Below, piece after piece: positions 24,367 to 33,463 of a DNA stretch of 64,000 bases. The stretch covers positions 1-64,000 of the forward strand of contig JANYGI010000114.1 in the NCBI GenBank assembly GCA_025362495.1. The letters are read 5' to 3'. Below the pieces are notes generated by a model. That model was not told the origin of the DNA, ran no database searches, and saw nothing but the letters and a program-made list of their open reading frames with translations. The translations under genes were made by a program, and so were the position numbers. Origin of the DNA: Byssovorax sp. (GTDB lineage Bacteria; Myxococcota_A; Polyangia; Polyangiales; Polyangiaceae). Every line of letters starts with the position of its first letter. Positions within the stretch are counted from its first letter, which is position 1.

Positions 24367-25665
24367 ATGGTAAGCCCAGCGATGATGGCTCACGCGATCC
24401 CCGGACCTGCCCTCGCTGGCCCGCCTCCCGCAAGCTACGCGGCCGGCGATCTCCTGAGCGGTCGTTACCGTCTCGTGAGCCCGATCGGCGAAGGCGGGAT
24501 GGGCACCGTGTGGCGCGCCCACAGCCTCGCGCTCGGGCGCGACGTCGCGGTGAAGCTCATCCGCAGCGATCGCGAGTCGGCCGAGGCCGTCGATCGATTG
24601 AAGCTCGAAGCCCGCGCGGCCGGCGCCCTCGAGCACCCGTCGATCGTCCGGGTGTTCGATCTCGGCGAGACCGCGTTCGGCGATCCCTTCCTCGTGATGG
24701 AGCTGCTCCAGGGCGAGTCGCTCGCCGACGTGATCGACAACGGCGGGCCGATGCGCGAGCCGCGCGCCGTCGCGATGATGCTACCGATCGCCGCGGCGCT
24801 GCAGGCCGCGCACGAGAAGGGGATCGTCCACCGCGACGTGAAGCCCGACAACATCTTCGTCGTCCCGCTCGATCGCGACGAGGGCACGCGGCTCCCCAAG
24901 ATCGTCGACTTCGGCCTGGCAAGGCTCGAGGCCTCGCAGCGCCGCCTCACCGCCGAAGGATCGGTCCTCGGCAGCCCCGGGTACATGGCGCCCGAGCAGG
25001 CCATGGGCGAGCGCGACGTCGACGCGCAGGCCGACGTGTGGGCCTTCTGCATCGTGCTCTACGAGCTGATCACCGGGCTCGTCCCGTTCTCCGGCGCCAA
25101 CGTTGGCCACACCATCGCGGCGATCATCCAGCTCGATCCGCGGCCCACGACGGAGCTCATGGGCGGCGATCCCGAGCTCTGGGCGATCCTCGCGCGGGGC
25201 CTCGCCAAGACGCGCGAAGATCGCTGGCCCGGCATGGCCGCGCTGCGAGGCGCCTTGACGTCGTGGGCCGTCGCGCGCGGCGTCACGGCCGACATCACCG
25301 GGGCGCCGCTCGTCGTCGCGCCGCGATCGGATCGCGCCCCGGCCAGCGTCTCGCTGCGCACCCCGCTCGTCCCCGGACCGCTCACGAGCGCCGACGACGT
25401 CGAGCCCACGGCCTCGGACGAGACGGTCGCCGAGAACCTCGGCGCGATCGGTCCGCCCCGGGATTTGCCGCGCGATCCGATCGTCGCGACGCCGTCGCGC
25501 CGCGCCAACGTCACGGCCACGCCCGCCGCGGCGCGGCGCTCGCCGCTCTTGATCGTGGTGGCCGTGCTGGCGCTCGCCGCGCTCGTGGCGATCGTCGCGC
25601 AGCGCGCGCAGCATGGGTCGCCTTCAAACGGGCGAGCGATCCCCGCCGCCAGCGCTGCCCCCTGA
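24367..25665 (+). CDS. Membrane-anchored Ser/Thr protein kinase
   Basis: This 432-residue Hanks-type kinase has a complete catalytic domain: GEGGMG (41-46), K63, HRDVKPDN with D157, DFG 181-183 and the activation segment ending GSPGYMAPEQ. A disordered Ala/Pro/Thr-rich juxtamembrane stretch (about 300-390) precedes a single transmembrane helix (SPLLIVVAVLALAALVAIVAQ) and a short exported tail without a sensor domain. Substrates are unknown. The start is uncertain: ATG 24367 and the double ATG at 24382/24385 are all possible without a clear ribosome site. Confidence 0.88.
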   Translation: MVSPAMMAHAIPGPALAGPPPASYAAGDLLSGRYRLVSPIGEGGMGTVWRAHSLALGRDVAVKLIRSDRESAEAVDRLKLEARAAGALEHPSIVRVFDLGETAFGDPFLVMELLQGESLADVIDNGGPMREPRAVAMMLPIAAALQAAHEKGIVHRDVKPDNIFVVPLDRDEGTRLPKIVDFGLARLEASQRRLTAEGSVLGSPGYMAPEQAMGERDVDAQADVWAFCIVLYELITGLVPFSGANVGHTIAAIIQLDPRPTTELMGGDPELWAILARGLAKTREDRWPGMAALRGALTSWAVARGVTADITGAPLVVAPRSDRAPASVSLRTPLVPGPLTSADDVEPTASDETVAENLGAIGPPRDLPRDPIVATPSRRANVTATPAAARRSPLLIVVAVLALAALVAIVAQRAQHGSPSNGRAIPAASAAP

Positions 25666-25705
25666 CAGAGTTCCCTCCCCGCCCGAGGCGCGCTACCTCC
25701 GGTCC

Positions 25706-27949
25706 ATGATCCCTCGCGCGCCGCTCCGGATCGCCGCGCTCGCGCTCCTCGCGGCGTGCTCGCCCGCGGCGCCCGCGCCCCTCGTTGCGCCGGCGATCAC
25801 CGCCTCCGCGACGACGCCCCTCCCCCGCCCCGCCGCGAGCGCCCCGGCCGGCGGCGAGCCCGGCGCCGCGCCCGTCCGCGAGATCCGCGTCGTCCACTTC
25901 GGCACCACCGTCGTCGATCCGTACCGCTGGATGGAAGCGCCCGGCTCGCGCGAATTCGCAACCTGGTTGCAACAAGAAGACGCCCACGCGCGCCGCGTAC
26001 TCGACGCGCTGCCAGATCGCGCGGCGCTGCTCGCCCGCATCCAGGAGCTCGATCACGCCGGGAGCCGCGCGTGGGACGCCGAGACGTGGGGCGGCAAGGT
26101 GTTTTACCTCGTCGCCGAGCCCGGCAAAGAAGCGCGCTGCCTCTACGTGCGCGACGGGCTCGGCGGCCCCGAGCGCCTCCTCGTCGATCCCGATCCCGGC
26201 GGCGCCGAGGCCGCGATCGAGGCCTTCACCCCGTCGATCGACGGCCGCCTCGTCGCGTACGTCACCACGTCGGGCGTGCTCCACGTCGTCGAGACGGGCA
26301 CCGGGCACGCGCTCGTCGACACCGTCGATCGCGTGCAGCCCGGCGGCGTCGCGTGGCTCCCCGACGGGCGATCCTTCTTCTATACGCGCTTACCGAAGCC
26401 CGCCGCCGGAGGCCGGATCCGCGCGCTCGGTGGCCGCGTCCACGTCCACCGCCTCGGCCTCGATCCCGAGCGCGACGCTGCGGTGTTCGGCGCCGGCGTC
26501 ACCCCCGAGATCCCGCTCGGCGACGACGCGGTGAGCTTCGGCGTCGCGCCGCCGGGGAGCCGCTACGTGTTCGCTGCGGCCCGCCACGGCGTGAAGGCCG
26601 AGCTGTCGCTCTACATGGCGCCGCGCAGCACCCTCGCCGGCAAGGATACGCCGTGGCGCAAGCTCGCCGACGGCGCCACCGACGCCGTCACCGCCTTCGA
26701 CGTGCGCGGCGACGATCTCTTCCTCCTCGGCCGGCGCGGCGCCTCTCGCGGCAAGGTGCTGCGGATGAGCCTCTCGCACCCCGATCTCGCGCGCGCCTCG
26801 ACGCTGATCGCCGAGGGAACGCGGGTGATCGACGCCATCGGCGCCGCGCGCGACGGCCTCTACGCGCGCGCGACCGAGGGCGGCACGAGCCACCTCCTGC
26901 GCATCGCCTGGAAGGGCAAGGCCGCGCGGCCGATCGAGATCCTCACGCTCCCGACCGAGGGGACGATCGCCATGATCTACACCCAGCCGCTCTCCGAGGG
27001 CGCTCTCTTCCAGCTCGACGGATGGACGACGTCGCCGCGCTGGTACACGTGGGACGCGGCAGCCGGGCAGGCCCGCGACACCGGGATCGTCCCGCCGTCG
27101 CTCGTCGATTACTCGGGGATCACCGCCGTCCGCGCCACCGCCGCGAGCGCCGACGGCACGGCCGTTCCGCTCTCGATCCTCCACCGCAAAGACCTCGCGC
27201 TCGACGGCGCGCACCCGGCGTGGCTGAGCGTGCACGGCGCGTTCGGCGCCTCGATCGAGGCCGGCTTCTCGCCCGAGCGCCTCGCGTGGCTCGAGCGCGG
27301 CGGCGTCTACGCCGTCTGCCACGCGCGCGGCGGCGGCGAGGGCGGCGAGGCCTGGCACGACGCGGCGACATTGCAGCAAAAGGCTCGAACCGCCGAGGAT
27401 CTCATCGCCTGCGCCGAGGCGCTCGCGCGCGAACGGTTCACGTCGCCGGGGCGCCTCGGCGTCGTCGGATCGGGCGCGGGCGCGATCCCCGTGGGCGCGG
27501 CGATCACCCGGCGGCCCGAGCTCTTCGGCGCGGCGGTGATCCTCGACGGCCTCACCGACCCGCTCCGCCTCGACGCGGCGGACGCCGGCGCGCTCGTGGC
27601 GCCCGAGCTCGGCGCGATCACGACCGAGGCCGGATTTCGCAGCCTCCTCGCGATGGATGCGTACCAGCGCGTGACGCCGGCGACGCGCTACCCCGCGGTG
27701 CTGCTCACGACGGGGCTCGCGGATCCACGATCGGATCTCGCGCACCCGATCCCGATGACGAGCCTCCACGTCGAGCCCTGGCAAGCGGGCAAGCTCGCGG
27801 CGCGGCTCCGCGCGGCGACCACGAGCAACGCGCCGATCCTCCTCCGCGCCGCGGCCCAGGCCGCGCCCCCGCGAGCGCAGCGCGAGGCCGAGCTAGCCTA
27901 TCTGATGGCGTTCCTCTTCACGCACCTCGCCGGCACCCAGGGCCATTGA
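25706..27949 (+). CDS. Prolyl-oligopeptidase-like (S9) lipoprotein, catalytic His apparently missing
   Basis: This 747-residue secreted protein has a lipoprotein signal (LRIAALALLAACSPAAP), a linker, and the S9A pattern: VVDPYRWMEAPGS, a seven-bladed propeller region, then an alpha/beta-hydrolase domain. The nucleophile seems kept (S589 in VVGSGAGA), as does the acid (D673 in TTGLADPRSD). The C-terminal GHG-type motif that supplies the catalytic His is replaced by LLRAAAQAAPP near residue 718. The protein may be inactive or a binding protein. The previous kinase gene ends 40 bp upstream. Confidence 0.85.
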   Translation: MIPRAPLRIAALALLAACSPAAPAPLVAPAITASATTPLPRPAASAPAGGEPGAAPVREIRVVHFGTTVVDPYRWMEAPGSREFATWLQQEDAHARRVLDALPDRAALLARIQELDHAGSRAWDAETWGGKVFYLVAEPGKEARCLYVRDGLGGPERLLVDPDPGGAEAAIEAFTPSIDGRLVAYVTTSGVLHVVETGTGHALVDTVDRVQPGGVAWLPDGRSFFYTRLPKPAAGGRIRALGGRVHVHRLGLDPERDAAVFGAGVTPEIPLGDDAVSFGVAPPGSRYVFAAARHGVKAELSLYMAPRSTLAGKDTPWRKLADGATDAVTAFDVRGDDLFLLGRRGASRGKVLRMSLSHPDLARASTLIAEGTRVIDAIGAARDGLYARATEGGTSHLLRIAWKGKAARPIEILTLPTEGTIAMIYTQPLSEGALFQLDGWTTSPRWYTWDAAAGQARDTGIVPPSLVDYSGITAVRATAASADGTAVPLSILHRKDLALDGAHPAWLSVHGAFGASIEAGFSPERLAWLERGGVYAVCHARGGGEGGEAWHDAATLQQKARTAEDLIACAEALARERFTSPGRLGVVGSGAGAIPVGAAITRRPELFGAAVILDGLTDPLRLDAADAGALVAPELGAITTEAGFRSLLAMDAYQRVTPATRYPAVLLTTGLADPRSDLAHPIPMTSLHVEPWQAGKLAARLRAATTSNAPILLRAAAQAAPPRAQREAELAYLMAFLFTHLAGTQGH

Positions 27950-28324
27950 CGCGCTCGGGGCGCCGCGACCGCCTCGCTCCCATGCCGCGGTCGCCCAAAG
28001 CCTCCTCCACCGTCGGCGCCGCCGGCCACCATCGGCCATCCCCGCGGGCGCCGTGGCCAGCCGGAGCCTCCTCGACTGGCTCGTTGCGCGGGCCCGGATC
28101 ACGGCGCCGCTGGTGCGCTGGCTCGTTCACGCCACCTCGTGAAGCGCGGAGCGGCGCGGTGATGACGGCAGGTCACACCAGGGTGCGCCGGGCGATCCCT
28201 CACGGATGACGCCAATCCCGGGTGATGCGCAGTCGATTTCACGGCGCGCCTGTGACGCATGGCAACAGTGGAGGCCCCGCCGCCGCGAGATCGCGTCTGG
28301 TGCGACCCTTGCGACGCGAGGGCC
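27950..28324. other. 375-bp stretch without a supported gene
   Basis: Between the S9-like gene and the next envelope gene I find no frame with codon use or motifs that support a protein, and no tRNA-like fold. The phrase CTGGCTCGTT occurs twice about 60 bp apart. Nothing else stands out. Confidence 0.5.
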
Positions 28325-28930
28325 ATGATGGCGAAGCTCCGTCCCTGGTTCGGCCGCTCGTGCCTGCTTGCCGTCCTCCTGGGATCGCTCTCCGCCGCCG
28401 CCGACGAACCGACAAGGCAGCTCGCGCCTGCACGGCAGCTTGCGCCCACACCGCAGCTCGCGCCCGCGCGTCGGCCGATCTCACCTCCTCCCGTGATCTG
28501 GTATGGATGGGAGACGCTGGTCAGCGGAGCGGCGATGTTCGTCTTGCCCCTCGCGCTGCTCAAGAACGATCCCGGCGCGGGCCTGCTCCTGGGATCGTTG
28601 CTCTCGCCGCTGACCACGATGACGATGCACGGGTTACACGGGGACACCGTGAAGGCCTACGTCAGCGTCCCGCTGAGCTACGCCATGATCGCGGGCGGCG
28701 GCGCGCTGGCGGCAAAACTCGAGTGCAGCCCCGGATCGAAGCAAGGTTGCGTCGCAAACGCCGTCTTCACGGGGATGATCCTCGGCGGCGCGAGCGCCGT
28801 GGTGCTCGACGCGGCGGCGCTCGCCTGGGGCGCGCCCGCGCTGCCGGACGCCCCGAAGAAAGCCGCGTTCTGGCCCTCGGTGGTGCCTTTGCCGGGCGGC
28901 GCGGCGGCGGGGATCGGCGGGACGTTCTGA
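28325..28930 (+). CDS. Predicted membrane protein with N-terminal signal and QLAP repeats
   Basis: The 201-residue product starts with a signal peptide (FGRSCLLAVLLGSLSAAAD). A short repeat RQLAPARQLAPTPQLAPAR (about 37-55) follows, and then three or four hydrophobic helices with small-residue patterns (GLLLGSLLSPLTTM, AMIAGGGALAAKLE, GMILGGASAVVLDAAAL). It has two cysteines in the loop LECSPGSKQGC. No family is recognised. GAGGG a few bases before the first of two ATGs supports the start. Confidence 0.65.
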   Translation: MMAKLRPWFGRSCLLAVLLGSLSAAADEPTRQLAPARQLAPTPQLAPARRPISPPPVIWYGWETLVSGAAMFVLPLALLKNDPGAGLLLGSLLSPLTTMTMHGLHGDTVKAYVSVPLSYAMIAGGGALAAKLECSPGSKQGCVANAVFTGMILGGASAVVLDAAALAWGAPALPDAPKKAAFWPSVVPLPGGAAAGIGGTF

Positions 28931-29022
28931 GTCGACGCGGATCGCGACGTCGGCGAGAGAGCACGCTCGCCCCACGGGAAGAACGAGAGACCGGGGCTCG
29001 CCCGTGCCATGGTGTGGCCCCG

Positions 29023-29562
29023 ATGAACGATCCCTCCCGCCGCTCGGACCCCACTCGGCGGCTGATCTCCGGCGTCGCCGCCGCGCTCTTCGCGATCGGC
29101 TGCTCGACGCCCTCATCGCTCCCGCCCGAGCGCCACGATCCGCCGGCGATCTCCGCGCCTGCCCCCAGCTCGGCCGCGGCGGTCCCCCCGCCCCATTCGT
29201 GCTGTGTCGGCAACCAGGAGGTGCAGCGCCTCGACGGCGTCCGCGTCCGCGTCGTCGGGCTGTACGCGCCGGTGCACCTGTCGAAGCGAATCGAGCGCGC
29301 CGACGGCGGGCACCCCGGGCCGCCGATGGCCTCGACCGCGGCGCTCGAGACCTCCTACGGGCTCACGTTCATGCTCGAGATCTATTACGGTCCAAAGGGC
29401 ATCCGGCCTCTCGACGAGATTGAGCGCTTCGCGGGACGGCGGGTGGAGATCGTCGCCGTCCTCCACGCGCGCACGCCCTCGCAAGAGGGCGACGACGGAC
29501 AGGCCCAGACGATGGTGGGGCCGTATCTGGGCGAGATCGAGTCGATCGGTCAGGCGCCCTGA
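29023..29562 (+). CDS. Putative lipoprotein of unknown function
   Basis: The 179-residue product has a signal ending in a lipobox (LISGVAAALFAIGCSTP), a Pro/Ala/Ser-rich linker and a domain of about 110 residues that starts with HSCCVGNQEVQRLDG. It includes VRVVGLYAPVH and an OB-like pattern of short strands (RVEIVAVLHAR). It may be a small nucleic-acid- or ligand-binding OB-type lipoprotein, but this is only inference. It ends 22 bp before a converging gene. Confidence 0.65.
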   Translation: MNDPSRRSDPTRRLISGVAAALFAIGCSTPSSLPPERHDPPAISAPAPSSAAAVPPPHSCCVGNQEVQRLDGVRVRVVGLYAPVHLSKRIERADGGHPGPPMASTAALETSYGLTFMLEIYYGPKGIRPLDEIERFAGRRVEIVAVLHARTPSQEGDDGQAQTMVGPYLGEIESIGQAP

Positions 29563-29583
29563 CGGCGCCGCCCCGCGGGCGCC
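29553..29583. terminator. Stem-loop at the ends of two convergent genes
   Basis: GGCGCCC (29553-29559) pairs with GGGCGCC (29577-29583) and spans the stop codon of the upstream lipoprotein gene, ending next to the stop of the facing gene. It is GC-rich without a U-tract and likely acts in both directions. Confidence 0.45.
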
Positions 29584-29584
29584 C

Positions 29585-30370
29585 TCAAGGCCCCTTCCGC
29601 CGAGAGATGCCGAGCGCCAGCAGATGGGCCAGCAGATCGACGCCGCCGGCCGAGCTCACCGACAGTGTCGACGCCGTCGCGGTGCCGGAGCGAGTCAATC
29701 GGCTCGTCGCGCCCCGGGGGTTCAGCAGCCGCTCGTCGTAGACGGCCCCGGGCGCCCGCGCGCGGAGCTGGGCAATCGTCGCGAGGAAGTTCTGGGCGCT
29801 GGACACCGTGAGCGCCGCCCCGAGCCCGGCGTACGACGTCCCCCGCTCGCGCAGCAACCAGGGAGTCTCCCCCTCGGCGCGGAACACATAGAGCACCTGC
29901 TCGCTCGCCTGCGAGGCGCTCTTCTGTTCCTTCGTCACCGTCTTGGTGAACGCGAGCCCGCCCGTGAGCAGGGCCTTCCCCGCGCTGAACTGCCGACTCT
30001 TCGTCTCCCCGTGGGTCTCGGTGCTGGTCCGGTGCATGGCCCGGAGCAGCGCCGTGATCTCGTCATACCGTAGCTCGTGCTCCCCGGCCGTGATCACCTC
30101 CGCGCCGAGCTCGAACCCCCGCATCGCAATCATCGCCGAGCTCGGCACGACGGCCGCCGCATCGATGGCAAACGCCCGGTGCTTGCGCGCGCGAATCTTC
30201 GCCAGGAGCCCCAGCGCCTCCCCCCGATCCACCGTCGTCAACACCACCGCCGGCAACCCGGTGAGCAGGTTGAGCCGCTCCTCGTACATCGTGGTGCCAA
30301 GATCCCCGGCCAGCGCCGCAGCCTCCACCTCGAGCGTCGTCGCGAGCTCCCCGATGGCAACGATGAACAT
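29585..30370 (-). CDS. Conserved protein of unknown function
   Basis: The 261-residue protein starts with MFIVAIGELATTLEVEAAALA and has an alternating strand/helix pattern (GLPAVVLTTVDRGEALGLLAKIRARKHRAFAIDAAAVV) that suggests an alpha/beta N-terminal half. The second half is predicted to be membrane-free and Ser/Ala-rich. No signal peptide or catalytic motif is seen. ATG 30370 gives the conserved-looking N-terminus; the longer frame would run into the divergent GST gene's leader. Confidence 0.6.
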   Translation of the reverse strand: MFIVAIGELATTLEVEAAALAGDLGTTMYEERLNLLTGLPAVVLTTVDRGEALGLLAKIRARKHRAFAIDAAAVVPSSAMIAMRGFELGAEVITAGEHELRYDEITALLRAMHRTSTETHGETKSRQFSAGKALLTGGLAFTKTVTKEQKSASQASEQVLYVFRAEGETPWLLRERGTSYAGLGAALTVSSAQNFLATIAQLRARAPGAVYDERLLNPRGATSRLTRSGTATASTLSVSSAGGVDLLAHLLALGISRRKGP

Positions 30371-30506
30371 CGCCGCGGAGCCTAGCACCGCGCCGTGCGA
30401 GCGCGGATCGCGATCCCGCCGTGCGACCACGGAACCCGGAGCGTTCCGCCGTCGTTGGCTGGACGGCGTGTCGACGTCGAGGGCGAACCTGGTGTATGAA
30501 CCTGCC

Positions 30507-31382
30507 ATGAGTGATCAACCGACCTACACGCCTCCCAAGGTCTGGACCTGGGACAGAGACAATGGCGGGGCCTTCGCCAGCATCAACCGTCCGATCGCCG
30601 GCTCGACGCACGAGAAGGAGCTTCCGGTCGGCCGCCATCCGCTCCAGCTCTACTCGCTTGCCACGCCGAACGGCGTGAAGGTCACGGTGATGCTCGAAGA
30701 GCTCCTCGCGGCCGGGCACACGGGCGCCGAATACGACGCGTGGCTCATCAAGATCAACGAAGGAGATCAGTTCGGGAGCGGCTTCGTGGCCGTGAACCCG
30801 AACTCGAAGATCCCCGCCCTCGTGGACCGGAGCGGCCCCGCGCCCCTTCGCGTGTTCGAGTCGGGCGCCATCTTGCTCTACCTCGCGGAGAAGTTCGGCG
30901 CCTTTCTGCCCACGGATCACGTGACGCGCACCGAGTGCCTGTCGTGGCTGTTCTGGCAGATGGGGAGCGCCCCGTACCTCGGCGGGGGCTTCGGTCATTT
31001 CTATGCCTACGCGCCGATGAAGATCGAATACGCGATCAATCGCTTCGCCATGGAGGTGAAGCGGGAGCTCGACGTTCTCGACCGTCGTCTCGCCGACAGC
31101 GAGTACCTCGCCGGCAGCGAATACACGATCGCCGACATGGCCGTGTGGCCCTGGTACGGAGCGCTCGCGAAAGGGCTCGTCTACGGTGCTGGCGAGTTTC
31201 TCGCGGTGCACGAGTACAAGAACGTTCAGCGCTGGACCGACGCCATCGCTCTTCGCCCTGCCGTGAAGCGTGGGCGCATGGTCAATCGGCCCTTCGGCGA
31301 ACCGTCCGAGCAGCTCCTCGAGCGCCACGAGGCGAGTGACTTCGATACGAAGACGCAAGACAAGGTGCAGAAGGCGACCTGA
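30507..31382 (+). CDS. yghU: Glutathione S-transferase-like disulfide reductase (YghU type)
   Basis: The 291-residue cytosolic enzyme uses glutathione and belongs to the Nu-class GST group typified by E. coli YghU. The N-terminal lead (PPKVWTWDRDNGGAFASINRP), the Thr/Asn-bearing active loop SLATPNGVKVTVMLEEL, NPNSKIPALVDR, FESGAILLYLAEKFG (glutathione gamma-Glu binding) and the C-terminal FGHFYAYAPMKIEYAINRF all match. It lies divergently from the 29585-30370 gene with a 136-bp spacer that likely has both promoters. Confidence 0.9.
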   Translation: MSDQPTYTPPKVWTWDRDNGGAFASINRPIAGSTHEKELPVGRHPLQLYSLATPNGVKVTVMLEELLAAGHTGAEYDAWLIKINEGDQFGSGFVAVNPNSKIPALVDRSGPAPLRVFESGAILLYLAEKFGAFLPTDHVTRTECLSWLFWQMGSAPYLGGGFGHFYAYAPMKIEYAINRFAMEVKRELDVLDRRLADSEYLAGSEYTIADMAVWPWYGALAKGLVYGAGEFLAVHEYKNVQRWTDAIALRPAVKRGRMVNRPFGEPSEQLLERHEASDFDTKTQDKVQKAT

Positions 31383-31395
31383 CGCCTGGTCACTG

Positions 31396-31620
31396 ATGCT
31401 GACCGACATCACCGGCTTTCCCATGCAGCGCGTCGACTCGATCGACAGCGCGCTCTACCACGACGAAGCGCGCGAGCAGCTCCGAGCCCTGGTGAAGGCC
31501 AGCATCGTCGAGAACCAGATTGGCATCCACGCACCGGGAACTGCTCCGACCGCCAGAGCCAGCGAGCCGCAACTCCCGAAAACCAGTCCGCCCGACCAAC
31601 GAACCAATCCGACCGACTAA
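31396..31620 (+). CDS. Short hypothetical ORF after the GST gene
   Basis: A 74-codon frame follows the GST stop by 13 bp. It begins MLTDITGFPMQRVDSIDSAL; the middle is a plausible amphipathic helix, but the last third (PKTSPPDQRTNPTD) is low complexity and falls where base composition turns A-rich. It might be a remnant of another gene's 5' end rather than a working one. Confidence 0.3.
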   Translation: MLTDITGFPMQRVDSIDSALYHDEAREQLRALVKASIVENQIGIHAPGTAPTARASEPQLPKTSPPDQRTNPTD

Positions 31621-31690
31621 CAATCTGACTCCCGCTCCGCCCCCCCGCCCGGCGGGCCCCGAGCCCGCCGAACCGCCCCACCAAGGTACT

Positions 31691-31815
31691 GAACCGAAGG
31701 GGATTTTCGCCGAGGCGGGTGCGCGGCCAAGGCGGAGGAGGAGCCGTACGCAAGCAAGTACGGTGACGACGACAACGCCGGCCCCGCGCCCGCCTCGGCG
31801 AAAAGCCCCCGGTTC
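31691..31815. repeat. 125-bp compound hairpin element
   Basis: The outer arms 31691-31719 and 31789-31815 pair over about 27 positions with few mismatches (for example TTTTCGCCGAGGCGGG with CCCGCCTCGGCGAAAA). Inside, GGCC-AA-GGCG (31725-31734) faces CGCCGGCC, then a purine loop GAGGAGGAG faces TGACGACGACAA. An apical stem CCGTAC/GTACGG encloses GCAAGCA plus one base. This ordered architecture suggests a folded RNA or a non-autonomous mobile element. The right arm overlaps the stop codon of the minus-strand lipoprotein gene, so it could also end that transcript. Confidence 0.75.
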
Positions 31816-32338
31816 AGGGTTTGAGGGCGTGCCAGGGCCTCGGGATCATGGCCCAGTGGCCGTTGATGAACATCAGGCCGTCGTAGGCCGATCCCGTCTT
31901 GCTGCCGGGCTCCACGAACTTGAAGCAATAGACCGTCAGGCCGGGCTTCATCTCGGCGGCGACGTCCTTGTAGCCAGCGGGGCAGTTGGGCGAGCCGGCC
32001 TTGAGCTCGTCGGTCGTGGCGCTGAACAGGAGCAGCTCGGTCTGGGTCGGCCTCGCGGCCTTGATCACGTGCCCGCCGCTGTTCCAGGCGGCGTCCGTGG
32101 CGGCCTGGATCTTCGTCGCGGCCTCGCCGTTGAACACGGTCGCGTAGTCGCCCGCATCGGCGCGCAGGCTCTTGCTGAGCGCGGCCACGTCGGCGCCCGG
32201 CTTCACGTACTCGGCGAGCAACGCCTTGGCTCCATCCGCCGTGCCCGGGAAGGCCGGGTGCGTGACGGTGACGCTCTTCTTGCAGCCCGCCGCCGCGATG
32301 CCCAGGGCCAGCACCGTAATCGCGAAGACCGTTCTCAT
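31814..32338 (-). CDS. Putative lipoprotein of unknown function
   Basis: The 174-residue product has a clear lipoprotein signal (VFAITVLALGIAAAGCKKS). The mature domain starts at PAFPGTADGAKALLAEYVKPGAD, a helical segment, and ends with beta-rich stretches (TELLLFSATTDEL, VYCFKFVEPGSKTG, GLMFINGHWAMIPRPW). Two cysteines (PNCPAGY, VYCFKF) could pair. I recognise the general pattern of small myxobacterial lipoproteins but no function. Its 3' end runs into the 31691-31815 hairpin. Confidence 0.75.
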   Translation of the reverse strand: MRTVFAITVLALGIAAAGCKKSVTVTHPAFPGTADGAKALLAEYVKPGADVAALSKSLRADAGDYATVFNGEAATKIQAATDAAWNSGGHVIKAARPTQTELLLFSATTDELKAGSPNCPAGYKDVAAEMKPGLTVYCFKFVEPGSKTGSAYDGLMFINGHWAMIPRPWHALKP

Positions 32339-32482
32339 GCTTCCCTATTCTCCTCGTTCGAGCGCCACGGCGTATCCCGGCCGCGCGGCGAGCGCCGCCG
32401 CAGGACGCTCATGATTTCGCTAGCCTGGCCGCGCCGCACGGGCAAGCCCTTCGGGTGGGCGCGGGCGCTCGACGCCAGGGTT

Positions 32483-33418
32483 TCAGGGGCCGATCGCGTG
32501 AAGCGCCGTGATCCAGATCGGGATCGTGACCACACCGAGGAGCGTCGTCGCCACGACGGCAGCGGTGCCCAGCGCGCCGTCGCAGCCGTAACGATCGGCG
32601 ACGACGGCGGCCATCATCGCGCTGGGCATCGCCGCCTCGAGCACGGTGACATCGCGCACGGCGCCGCGCAGACCGAGCGTCGCCGCCACGCCGAGCACGA
32701 CGGCGGGCACGACCACCTGGCGGATCGCCACGACGGCGAGGATCGGGCGGAGCCGGCCGCGCACGCCCTTCCAGTCGAGGCGAAGGCCGAGCGCGAGGAA
32801 CACGAGGGGCACCGTCGCCCCGCCGACGAGCCCGGCGAACCGGGCGATCGGCGCCGGGAAACGCAGACCGAGCAGGCTCATCGCCAGGCCGGAGACCACG
32901 GCGATCGACGCCGGCGTGAGCAGCAGGCGGAGCACGTGGGGCGCGCGATCCCCGCCCTCCCCGTGGCGTCGCGCCCAGAACACGCCCGCCGTGTAGAGCC
33001 AGAGCGTCGTCACGAAGGCGTCGATCAGGACGGCCGCGGCGCCCGCGTCGGCGACGTCCGGGTAGAGGCCGAGGATCAACGGAATGCCGAGAAATCCAGT
33101 GTTGGAGAAGCCCGCCGTCAGCGCCATCGCCCCCTGACCGGGCCGGCCGAGGCCGAGCGCGCGCGCGGCCAGCGTACCGAGCCCGAGGCCCGCGACGAGG
33201 CCGAGGCTCGCGGCGACGAGCGCGCGCGGAGCTGTCGTCGGGACCGCGCGGGCCCCGAGCGTCGCCAGGATCAGCGCGGGCATGGTGACGTCGGTGACGA
33301 GGGTGTTGAGCGTGTCGGCGGCCGACGCGGGGAGCCGCCCCGAGGCGCGCAGGCCATGGCCGACGATGACGACGGCGACGAAGCCGAGGAGAAGCCAGAG
33401 GGTATCGAGAGGGAGCAT
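32483..33418 (-). CDS. AEC-family (auxin efflux carrier type) transporter
   Basis: This 311-residue inner membrane protein has about ten transmembrane helices arranged as two five-helix repeats, as in the AEC/malonate-transporter family. Family-typical segments include the crossover region TAGFSNTGFLGIPLILGLYP and the second-half MPSAMMAAVVADRYG with its helix break. Such proteins export or import small carboxylates or other anions; the substrate here is unknown. It starts 45 bp from the divergent lipoprotein gene at 33464. Confidence 0.85.
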   Translation of the reverse strand: MLPLDTLWLLLGFVAVVIVGHGLRASGRLPASAADTLNTLVTDVTMPALILATLGARAVPTTAPRALVAASLGLVAGLGLGTLAARALGLGRPGQGAMALTAGFSNTGFLGIPLILGLYPDVADAGAAAVLIDAFVTTLWLYTAGVFWARRHGEGGDRAPHVLRLLLTPASIAVVSGLAMSLLGLRFPAPIARFAGLVGGATVPLVFLALGLRLDWKGVRGRLRPILAVVAIRQVVVPAVVLGVAATLGLRGAVRDVTVLEAAMPSAMMAAVVADRYGCDGALGTAAVVATTLLGVVTIPIWITALHAIGP

Positions 33419-33463
33419 CGCGAGCGGGAATTGGGGGGTGATGGCGCGACCGAATGGAGTACG

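Noticed and set aside
31520-33463. Long open plus-strand frame leading into the lipoprotein at 33464
   Set aside because: It crosses the inverted-repeat element and is antisense to two well-supported minus-strand genes. Only the part from the GTG with the lipoprotein signal is real.
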